NCBI GenBank assembly: GCA_016808115.1
Contig: JAEQBH010001383.1
Span: 124,001 to 188,000 of the forward strand
Reading direction: 5' to 3'
Length of the DNA stretch: 64,000 nt
From: Tetrastigma voinierianum
Taxonomy: Eukaryota; Streptophyta; Magnoliopsida; Vitales; Vitaceae
The notes below the pieces were generated by a model. That model did no database searches and was not told the DNA's origin. It worked only from the letters and a program-made list of their open reading frames with translations. Both the position numbers and the translations under genes were made by a program. Shown here in pieces: positions 11,913 to 21,006 of this stretch. The first letter of the stretch is position 1, and every line of letters begins with the position of its first letter.

Positions 11913-13339
11913 TGTGATAAATGTTGATATAGTTGCATTTATATTAGCGTTTAATGGAATGTATGGACTATTGTGTGCGTTAGACATGAGTGTCCATTAA
12001 TTACTGTGTAGTGTACGGTATAGAATTGTCCCGTGTAAGAGGTCTTTATACATTGGCGCAGGCTTAGGGTGCAATGGCTGGTGCATTGCACTAGCGCCAG
12101 GGACATCGCATGGTATGGGTGTGAGTGCATAGTCGTTGTCGTCACATCCCTTGGTGGAATGGGTTGTGGACTTCGTGCTTTGGACGAAGTCAATGAGAGA
12201 TCACGGTTTGCATGGTTGACAATCAATATTGTGTTTGGTGTCGATGGTGGTCAGGTAAATGGGACAAAGTAGTTGAGTCTCACGGTTACATAGCATGAAA
12301 TTAATACGTGTGTTGGGCCTTGAATTTAAGTAAGGGATAGACACCCCCTCGGGGTGAAAAACCTGGAACTTTGCAGTTAAGACATGACCCACAAATCGAT
12401 GAAGACGAGAAAATGTCGGTCGGTGTGCGGCATCCAGATGTGAGACCCCAAAAATCTGTGGCCCATAAATGCATATACACACGACACTTGATTAAATCAA
12501 GTGGCACTGGAGGATAAATCCGGTGGGTATGGGTTTATAAAACAAAAAGATTTTGTTTTATGAAATAAATGATTTTATAAGGGATCATCCAAAAAGCTTT
12601 TGGATTTGAAAAAGAAATGAAAATGACTTTATAAAATGATCATTGGATGTGATCTGGAAAAATAAAGGTTTTTATCACGCATGAGGTTCTATCATGTGTG
12701 AGAGGAGTCGGTGAAGACTTGATACATGGGGCATGATGAGTTGCGTCTCATTCATGACAAGTAGGATTTTGTGCTGGGATTATATGTCCTGGGTTGGTGT
12801 GTCTTGGTTGTTTGACCATTCATGTGTGCATTTAGGTGGGAGCAAAGCCACTCCTTGGGACCTATCTCACTGGGCATTAGCTCAACCGTCGTGGGACCCC
12901 CTTCGGTGGGGCGTGTGCGGGTAGACGGTGCTCATGAGCCGGGTTATAGAGCGAAATGGGATTGTGGCCTTGATTCATATTTTTGTATATTATATTAGAA
13001 CATGTTAGTTTTAATATAATGTTTTGTATTAAGAGTGATGTAATAACTCTTGGTGGCTTTGGTGATATAGATTGTATTTATATGGATAAATGGGCCATAC
13101 CTGGCCATTTTTACTCATATGTGGACCCAGTGTGGTCGTTGTATAAATTGGGACAGGTTTCCATGAAATTGCACAGGTTGTATTTTGGGTAGAGCTACTC
13201 GTACAAAGGAGACTCTGCCCAATTTTTGTTAAATCCTGGGTCCTAAGAAAAGGGGACTCAATGGAGTGGTGTCAGGCATCCACAAATTCTTTACGGGTTG
13301 ATGGGTTGTCAACGGACCCTCGAAATTTGGGGTGTCACA

Positions 13340-14003
13340 ACAAAAGCTCATGATTGCGCTCACGCACTCCGGGTTATCTTGACAATCGTCTAATGTTCTC
13401 GGGCTAGCCTTCGATCAGTTGATTAGTCGACCTCTGCGCTACGGATAACATCGAAAAGGAGAAGCCTTAGAGCCGGGCATCTCGTACCTTGTGCCACAAC
13501 CGGAACTGACCCTCACCTCTAGTCTTGGGAAAATCAAGTAGCGTGGGTTACAAATTGTAGCGGGGCTATCAGGCGGCATAAATAACGCCCTAGGTACCGG
13601 CTTGATGTATAGATGAAACAAATCTCTACCAGCGAAATATTCAGTTGGTAGATAAAGTTAAGCACACTGCAACCCATTAAAATCTGAAAAACATTTGGAT
13701 GAATAAGCGTAGGAGGTGCCCAGGTGACATGTAGGAATTGCTTTACCAACGACACAACGGGAAAGCGAAGTCAAACTGTGAACTGCTCTCGGGTGAAGTG
13801 GACAACGTTATCCTCTTCTCCTAAGTTGAGAAAGTCAGTCTGTCGGACAGTTATAAGCTAATTTCGTCAGGGACTCGACAGAAGGACCTCAACTCCTCCA
13901 CGGATATGGAAGCCACAAGGCTGCTTGTAGTGGGCAACTCTCGGTTGGACCCCCTCTTGCGCCCAACCTGAATGGTGAAAGTTTCCTCTTGACCTCTCGT
14001 CAT
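13340..14003 (-). pseudogene. First ORF (gag-region) fragment of a Tat-like Ty3/gypsy element
   Basis: Read on the minus strand from an ATG at 14003-14001 (MTRGQEETFTIQVG). Then SVEELRSFCRVPDEISL (about 13890-13840) ends at a stop, and after frameshifts SLVKQFLHVTWAPPTLIHP and NVFQILMGCSVLNFIYQL (13755-13648) are followed by SLVEICFIYT. A GTRYEMPGSKASPF piece lies at about 13500-13455. I recognise this as the amino-terminal protein of a plant Ty3/gypsy family that is very common in grapevine and related gene predictions, where it is usually called a hypothetical or plant transposon protein. Its biochemical role is unknown to me. The open reading is destroyed by stops. The 3' part is missing because LTR-E ends at 13339. 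The matched order of pieces makes the family call fairly safe. The Tat label is less safe. Confidence 0.7.
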
Positions 14004-15105
14004 TCTACAGGCAACAAAGAAAGGGGATCAATCTGTAAAAGTGTGTAAAGGTGGCTCTTTAGATTGAGGCTTTTTGAAACTGATGGGACCTTGAGTGAGT
14101 ACATCACAAACCTTTAGATGCCAGGTTCCGTCATCGAACCCACACCCATGACAGAAAAGCACGCATTCGAGGCACGACCAGAACAAAACCACCACAAACA
14201 AAATAATCCGAACAAGCAAAATCAGAAGATAAGCAAAGGAAAAACCTACCAGGGGACCGAAAATGGTTAAAATGTGGCAGGCCCCTTAGCCCGAAATCTT
14301 GAGGTGTTAGGATGCTCAAGAATTTTGAGCAAAAGGCTTCTAAATAGCAGTAAAGAAATTAACATCTGGATCCCTTATCCTATATAGAGACGAGGCGATT
14401 GGCGCATTAAATGCGTGGACAAATCAGCCCCAGTATCGAGAGGCGTGCTCCTCTCATTCCAAAGCATCTAAAACGCGTAGGCTCGATTGTAAGCACCGTC
14501 TCTTTGGATCTATCAACCATTGAGCCCATAGTTCTATGGGCCTAGGTCTCTTTAAATTGTTGGGCCCTCGGTTGCCTTCAGAGAGAGCGGCTCGGACCCA
14601 TTAGGCATGCGAGAACCCGAAGAGCAATCCTGGTCGAATCAGAAAACGCATTCACAACGATAAACTCTCGGAAGCTAGCTTCAACTGGATCCCTTTTAAC
14701 GAGGCATAAGCAAAAAAAGTGAAAGATAGAAAGTTGGCGCACAAGTATGCAAAAAAACAAATCTTATTAAAATGCGCCAATAGGCATCAATGGTTACACA
14801 AAACAAAAACAAATATGTCTAAACAACCATGAAAGATCCATTACAAATACGTCCAAGCAACCATACCAGACTAATTCTCAAAAGAAAAAGAAAAGAAAAG
14901 AAGAAAAGAGAAAGTCGAAGAAAAAGAAGAGTCTGAAATATTATGTTTGAAGACTCCCCTCCTCTCAACCATACACCTTGTTCGCGCGACTCCGGAGGGC
15001 GCCAGGACAGGGGGGCACCTAGCCCTAGCGAAGAACTCTAGAAGAGGGGAATTGGCATAATCAGGCTTCCCACTCCCAGGACATCGGCAGAATCAGCACG
15101 GATGT
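14004..15105 (-). mobile_element. LTR and leader of the minus-strand Tat-like element
   Basis: Lies upstream (on the minus strand) of the ORF starting at 14003. It contains a TATA box at 14386-14379, a CGCATTTAATGCGCC block, a GGCCTAGGCCCATAG-like block, and farther up a pyrimidine-rich stretch (complement of 14878-14938). No frame has recognisable protein similarity. LTR-B interrupts it at 15105/15106. No convincing primer binding site was found between the TATA box and the ORF. Confidence 0.5.
14379..14386 (-). promoter_or_regulatory. TATA box of the Tat-like LTR
   Basis: TATATAGG on the minus strand (plus strand CCTATATA), in the context CTCTATATAGGATAAGG, about 380 bases upstream of the ORF start. 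A pyrimidine-rich leader follows. Confidence 0.5.
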
Positions 15106-15462
15106 TGTAACACCACAGAAATATACTAGTCGTTTCGACATGTTTGGGGGTATATAAAAAAAAAAAAGCTAAATAAGATTTTTCGAAATAAAACGAGAGA
15201 CCCGAGGAATATTGAGACAAGGTAAAGTGGTCATTTACCATTGGAGGACATAAAAGGCATAAAACAATAAGGTTATATTCAATTATGGAATTTGAGAAAA
15301 GATGGGATGTCAAAGTATAATATGTATAAGTTAGATTGAGAATAATAAAGAGATGAAGGACCTAAATGCAAAAATGAGAAAAGAGTTTAAAAATGCAAAG
15401 GCCAAACATGGCCTTAACTAAAAAGGAGGATAAGAGCAATTGGTCTCTCAAAAATGAGAGAC

Positions 15463-15555
15463 CCAGCGTAGAAAGAACAAGAGAGGAAAAGAGAGAAGAA
15501 GAGGAAGAGAAAGAGAAGAAGAAGAAAAGAGAAGAAGAGAGGAAGAGCAAAAAGG
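15463..15555. repeat. Purine-rich low-complexity tract in LTR-B
   Basis: AGAGGAAAAGAGAGAAGAAG-type sequence on the plus strand. The long reading frames across it on both strands (around 15393-15641) are compositional artefacts. It corresponds to the CT-rich segment near the 3' end of LTR-A, LTR-C and LTR-F. Confidence 0.8.
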
Positions 15556-17159
15556 TATGGAACTATGACTATGAGTATGGATCTTTGGATTTTTGTTTGG
15601 AAATCATGAATTTTGTATGAGATCATGTGTATTTGGATCATGGTAGGGATGTCATGGTTTTTCAGGCACAGGGTTTTGATAGGATTTCATCTGACCATAG
15701 ATTTCTTAGTAGTTGGTAAACACTAAATGGTACAAGAAAACATGGAATCCTCCTTTGAGTTGGATTCATGGTTTAATTTCATGAAATTGAGTTCTGATTT
15801 AGAACAAACCCTAATCTTTATAGTTGGTTTTATGCATGGAGTTATGACCTATTATAGATTTGTTTTGGGGAGGAATTCATGATGGGTTTTTGGGTAAGAT
15901 AAGTATTGAAAGATAATTTGAGTAAAATAGAGATTACAAGATGAATTTGGAGTGGTTTTGATGTGTATATGGAGTATTGAGTTGATTTGAGTATCAACAT
16001 ATGGGAAAATGGAAGAATAACACACATTCACCGTGCGATTTAGGGGGTGAGTGCGGTGCAGAACCAGGCGATACCGTCTGCCGTAAGTGCTCTGTTTTAC
16101 ATTTTTGACCCGGCATTCATATTTTGGCATGCTTAGTCGTTTAACTTCGTTGAGTGATTGAGTTGCTAGTTAAACTAGACTTCAAGGAGAACCAAACATC
16201 CTGAAATAGGTACCTTAAAATTCTGAATACATGTGGCGAAAATTCAACCGAAGTGGGGATATGTTCAAACCAATTTACCTTCAGGTTTGATCATAGAGTA
16301 GTCCGGTTGTTTAGGACATAGCGGGTTTGATTGCTCGATTTGGGTGATTCCAGTTGAAGAACCCTTAGCACCTTAGCTTCAGAAAATCTGAAATAACCGA
16401 GTGTGTCAAATATGAAGTAAGACCCACGAAAAATGAGTATTACAAGCGTCCCTAGTGTAATATCAGTAAGGCCCGAAGCCCAATTTGGCGTAGAAAATGT
16501 CATAACTTTAGTTTGGATGATTCAATTGGAATGATTCAATTTCTAAAGTAAAATAGATTCGTAAGGAATGAAATCATGAATAGAGGTGTGAATACATAGG
16601 GTCATATCGTACAAGTATATGAATTCCATATGGAGCAAGACATGAAACGTGAACACGAATGGAAGGAAATATGAAGCATGAACACGTAATGTATTTAGAA
16701 TGCCTATTATAAGGCAGTAAGTTGCGAAGCTGATATAATTATATGGTACTAAGACCGATTATTGAATGACATGGCACCTGCATTGCGTGGGCGAGCGCGT
16801 ATAGTACTGATTGCTCTTTGATTAGTCTGACGGCACTCTGCGATCGATGCTTTAGCACATTAGTACCAGTACTCCCGATTAATTGCCGGTACTCTCTCTT
16901 TTATTAGTGCGGCCGCACTCTACGGCCGTCTTGACACATTAGTACTTTCGGTACTCGATTAGTGCGACGGCACTCTATCAGTCTTGGCACTCACATTTTG
17001 TCTCTGACACCTCAGTGCTATCTTGTACCTTGTTACTTATTGTGCTATATCTACTCATTCGGTATTACTGAGTCGAACCCAATCCAGCCAGTTATATGAT
17101 AAGACTACGAATAAAGAATAAGAGTAAAGAAATGAATATGGTAAAGATAAAGATGTAAC

Positions 17160-17270
17160 CTGAATACCTCTGTATATGTTACGTAGTACCTACGGGTACC
17201 TCGTACTGTTACGTAGTACTACGGTACTTTTGTACAAATAAAATCTACGTAGTACCTACGGTACTTCCAT
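17160..17270 (-). repeat. TACGTAGTACC repeats in LTR-B
   Basis: ACGTAGTACCTACGGGTACC, ACGTAGTACTACGGTAC and ACGTAGTACCTACGGTAC occur within 110 bp. Each is nearly self-complementary around ACGTAGTAC. Confidence 0.7.
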
Positions 17271-17324
17271 ATCAAGTAATATAAATTATAAGATCAGGAA
17301 ATGCAAGCATATGCTCGTATTATA

Positions 17325-17510
17325 GTATAAGATCCGAAATACAAGTATGTGCTCCGAAATACAAGTATAAGATCCGTAAGACAAGTATTACAAGTATAAG
17401 ATCCGAAATACAAGTATGTGCTCCGAAATACAAGTATAAGATATGTAAGACAAGTATATGATCCGTAATACAAGTATAAGATCCGAAATACAAGAATAAG
17501 CTGCGTAATG
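17325..17510 (-). repeat. 20-bp minisatellite with 69-bp higher-order unit in LTR-B
   Basis: Alternating units GTATAAGATCCGAAATACAA and GTATGTGCTCCGAAATACAA (20 bp each). A block of about 69 bp starting at 17326 is repeated from 17395. Looser GTATAAG words continue to about 18130. Confidence 0.85.
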
Positions 17511-17961
17511 AGTATAATATCGTAAGAGAAGGATATGCTCGAGTAGTGCAATCTGAATACGAAGTACAAGTATAAGTAGTACTTATGGGTACTTAAGGTA
17601 TAGAGCCAAGTTCCTTGATAATTATAAGTTCCGTAATACAAATATAATCTCTATAGTACCTACTGGTATCTCCGAACAAATGTAAACTCAGTAGTATAAG
17701 TATAAGCCCTATGGTATACGTATAAACTTTGTCGTACCTAAGGGTACCTCTATATAACATAAGTTCTGTGAACTCCTACGGGAGATCTGAGATAGACATA
17801 AGTACCAGTACTTGTATAAGTACCTCCGTATAAGTATAAGCTCTGTAACTCTTACGGGAAATCGGAACAAGTATAAGCATGAGATAAGTATGAGTATGTG
17901 GATAAGTACCTACGTATAAGTATATGTATAAGCTCAGTACCGCATACGAGGAAATCTATAT

Positions 17962-18045
17962 AAGTATGTGTCCTTCGGGAGATAAGTATAAGTATGTGTC
18001 CTACAGGAGATAAGTATAAATACGTGTCCTACAGGAGATTAGAAT
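17962..18045 (-). repeat. Three tandem 28-bp units in LTR-B
   Basis: AAGTATGTGTCCTTCGGGAG-ATAAGTAT, then the same with CCTACAGGAG twice. There are few substitutions and no indels. Confidence 0.85.
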
Positions 18046-18662
18046 AAGAATAGAGTGCATATAGAAGTATAAGTTAAGGTAGGAAGTATAAGATTCTTTA
18101 TAAGTATAAGTTCGATCTTAGTATGAGATGCGAACAAGTATAAGTTAGTTACAAGGATAATTATGTATGTAAATATGTTATATGAATTCATAGATATTCG
18201 ATATATGTTCACATTATATGTTTATTATGATTTAGTATAAATGCATGTGTACGATTATAAGTTATAAGATATGTTTCCCACTAAAGCGTCGTGCACGGGT
18301 TTAATCCAGGTGTAGGTCTGAGGAGAACATGCGATCTTAGCCTCTGGGTTGGACGGCACATTAGTAGGGGTTCATCACGGGTATGTCCCGCTCTGATTTG
18401 TAAATGTAAGAAATACGGTTTTGTATATGTAAATGGGACTCGATATATGTGTATATAAATTTTGATGGACACCACTCCGTTGGTAGTTCTTTTGTGTATG
18501 TAAATGATTTTGACTATTACAGAAATTGTTTGAATACACTTGAGTCTGATTCAGCTCGAGGAAAAAAAAAAAAAAGCAGGCAAAGAATTCAGAGTATGCT
18601 AGTCTCGCGCCCTGAACAGGTTGGATCACCATTGGTCGGACCAGGGGAATCGGGGCGTGGCG

Positions 18663-19599
18663 GATAATCGTCTTGAGCACACAATATCCATTGGCGACAA
18701 ATAGCTGCAGAGATTATTGAAAGCCCCCCTCTATAACTTCTCCACCTTCGTCGACCTACAGACACAGGTGAAAAAGGAAATCACAATAGGGGAAAGAAGC
18801 TTTGTGTAACGGAAGAGGAATCCATTGGCAACTTCATAAACTTTGGAAGTTCACCCCCATATATATAAGGGTGGAACTTCAAAAAGCGCATTTAATGCAT
18901 CATCGGGACATCACGCACCGCAGACGCATTGGAACATATGCTCATTAATAATCTACAATTCTTCATACTTGGGGCCTTGAAACACAATATTTTTCCCCAA
19001 CTAGGAGGGCATAATCCTCCAATCGGAAAAAAAAAAAAAAAAAAAAGGGGCATTGTGAGTATCGTGGCTTTTGGGCCTAGGCCCACTGCTCGATAGGCCG
19101 GCGCTGCGTAGGCCGGCGGCCCGGAGTCTTCGTAGGCGGTCTAGACGACCTACCGCCTTAAACTAACGGGACCGGTATAATCCTAAACCCTGATAAGGAT
19201 CACAGATCTCGACTTGTCATCTACGCTTTTGTTATGGATAAATATATTAAGGAGAGAATTACCCGCACGATATTTATCCAGAGATTTCCTAATATCCAAA
19301 TCTCATACGTCTCAAAAACATAAATCCTTAATAAGAAAGAATTAGTCTTTGATAAAGAAAGAGATATCTTATTACCAAATCACGATATTATCTTTCCCAT
19401 AATCAAAAAGAAATTCAAATATAAAAAAGCAAAAAAAAGACCTACGAGGAAATGTAGTGCAACTCAGTATGCTAACTCCATTTTTCCTTTTACTGCATTG
19501 ACTTAATCATCGAAGAAATGGCTAGACACGCCATTACGAGGATCCCATTTTTTATTGATTTACATCGTCTATTGATACCTCGAAATAAGAAGTAATGAG
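18663..19599 (-). mobile_element. Remnant of a Tat-like LTR or leader, non-coding
   Basis: No recognisable protein. It holds a TATATATA box (plus strand 18848-18858, in CCCCATATATATAAGGG), a GCGCATTTAATGC block (18888-18900) like the one at 14403-14416, and a GGGCCTAGGCCCAC block near 19072 like the one at 14538. There is a 21-bp A-run at 19026-19046, then AT-rich sequence with GATATCTTATT words typical of the U3 of Tat-type LTRs. I take it as the other part of the element interrupted by LTR-B, or a second LTR of the same family. Confidence 0.4.
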
Positions 19600-19660
19600 A
19601 GTGCGAGTTTTGTCTTAGGAAATAGTACTTTTAAATAAAAAATCCGATTCAAAATGCGAG
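19600..19660 (+). repeat. MULE left terminal inverted repeat (part)
   Basis: Contains GCGAGTTTTGTC, AAATAGTACTTT and AAATAAAAAATCC in this order. The inverted partner is at 30295-30337. A second, more diverged partner is at 27172-27224. Confidence 0.7.
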
Positions 19661-19708
19661 GTTTGAAAAATATAACCAAACTAGTTCGTTTTAAAACAGG
19701 GTGGCAAT

Positions 19709-19731
19709 GGCCGTCGTTGTGAACGACGGCC
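19709..19731. repeat. Perfect hairpin, left copy
   Basis: Arms GGCCGTCGTT and AACGACGGCC with loop GTG. The 30-bp context 19705-19734 is identical to 30151-30180. Confidence 0.95.
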
Positions 19732-20035
19732 TTTAGTTTAAATCAAAGGTGGCGTTCTGGCAGGCTGGTAGTTTTCAAAATTTTCAAATGCTTGCATTAT
19801 GAGCAATGACGATGAACTAAGCCCAAGGCGTCGTTCCCAGGCAACCATTGAACCTTTCCAATCCCCGTAGACCTCCTTCTCATTCCCCTCTTCTTCTCCA
19901 TTTTCTCCTTCCCTAGCTTTCATACGCGTTTTCTTCCACCAGACCCCACCTCCTTCTCCACCAGACCCCACGGCCCTTCTCCACGAGCCCTACCGGCGGC
20001 AGCAGGGTGCATTACCGCAACATTCATGACTCTCC

Positions 20036-20121
20036 TTAGGGTTTGTTATCTGTCTCATTTTCTTGCGATCTGATTAAGGGGCGTTAGGGTTTCATTTAGG
20101 GTTTGTTATCTGTCTCATTTT
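20036..20121 (+). repeat. 26-bp direct repeat, period exactly 60 bp
   Basis: TTAGGGTTTGTTATCTGTCT-CATTTT at 20036-20061 and 20096-20121, identical. Confidence 0.9.
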
Positions 20122-20404
20122 TTTTAGGATGCGTTTTTGGGTTGTTGATTTAGGATTTAACAGTTTTCTTTTATTTTATCGATTAGATTGTATATTATTA
20201 TTAGAATTTGTTTTGAATTGCGGTTGGGTTGTTGATTTAAGTTTAGGATTGCGATTTTTGAATTTTTTGCAGTGTTTTCCGTTTCGGTTATTGAATATTC
20301 AAGAAAAAAAACATATTGAATTCAAGCAATGAATGCTACTTAATTTCATTACCTTGGTTCATCATAATTGTTTGATTGATTAATAACATATTTAATTACA
20401 CGGA

Positions 20405-20612
20405 TTTCACCCGTTCAATTCATTTATTGTTTTAATGTTATCTTGGTTTCATCCCCAAATGTTGTCTTGGTTATTAATTTCTGTTTTAATTATTTTCAAA
20501 GTTAACACTTTGTTTCAAATTTCTTATAGCTTCTTGGGAAATTTATATGGTCTAATTTCACCCGTTCAATTAATTTACTGTTTTAATGTTGTCTTGGTTT
20601 CATCCCCAAATG
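20405..20612 (+). repeat. 57-bp direct repeat, period 151 bp
   Basis: TTTCACCCGTTCAATT ... CTTGGTTTCATCCCCAAATG at 20405-20461 and 20556-20612, differing at three positions by eye. Confidence 0.9.
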
Positions 20613-21006
20613 ATTACATTAATCATCTCCTTAGTTAATTACCTATTTATTACTAACACAGCTTCACCTTGATTTTTTCTTTTTCCTTTATCAATTTTAG
20701 TCTAATTTTACATTTTACGTAGAGCCACCAGACTTGGCGACCATCAAAAAGTTTTCTTTTTCTATTTTTAGTGTCTGAAAATCTTTTTAGGGTTTAAAAT
20801 AACCTTTTAGAGACTAGGGTTTTAGGGAGGAGCACATCCATCTAGAGGGCTGCCTTTTATTTTCTTGGAGAAAGGAGAATCCTTTTTTCACATTTAATTT
20901 TATTTTAAATGTTACATACAAGTCAAGTACTTCCAACCCAGGAGAATCCTTCCAATCATCTCTCATATTATTTAATTTTGTTTACTTCATTTGAAACAGG
21001 TCAATT

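Larger units (their letters stand above)
10058..13339 (+). mobile_element. Plus-strand Ty3/gypsy-type LTR (LTR-E), about 3.3 kb
   Basis: The end GGGGTGTCACA at 13329-13339 is a typical LTR terminus. The start TAAAAACCTCTAAAATTT directly follows a TTTTAAGGGGGAAGAA purine tract and looks like a decayed TGTAACACCTC start. The interior has GTGGGCCCCACGT (10408-10420), a GAGAGAGAAATGAGAGAAAC leader with pyrimidine tract (10500-10540), and two internal direct repeats. No pol fragment lies between the ends. Short reading frames inside show no recognisable domain. Confidence 0.6.
15106..18662 (-). mobile_element. Solo LTR of a chromovirus-type element (LTR-B), 3557 bp, inverted
   Basis: On the plus strand it runs from TGTAACACCACAGAAATATAC at 15106 to GAATCGGGGCGTGGCG at 18662. 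These are the reverse complements of the end (GTATATTTCGAGTGTTACA) and start (TGTCACGCCCAGATTC) of LTR-A. Shared blocks include the purine-rich tract 15480-15555, GTATGGAACTATGA, ACTTCAAGGAGAACCAAAC near 16180, and CCCACTAA...GTGCACGGGTTTAATCC near 18275-18310. Flanks GATGT and GATAA may be a decayed target duplication. No pol or primer site is present. It interrupts the Tat-like LTR. Confidence 0.72.
19741..21006 (+). other. MULE 5' leader and intron-like region
   Basis: No recognisable protein. CT-rich sequence at 19850-19980 is followed by TTAGGGTTT words (20036 and 20096) and a very T-rich stretch to 20740. It ends in a pyrimidine-rich TTTGTTTACTTCATTTGAAACAG/GTC just before the transposase ATG at 21007, which looks like a 3' splice site. 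Plant MULEs often have an intron in the 5' leader. Two direct repeats inside are listed separately. Confidence 0.55.

Noticed and set aside
15393..15641. Lys/Glu-rich frame (plus) and Phe/Leu-rich frame (minus) as a coiled-coil or membrane protein
   Set aside because: Both arise from the low-complexity purine tract of LTR-B.
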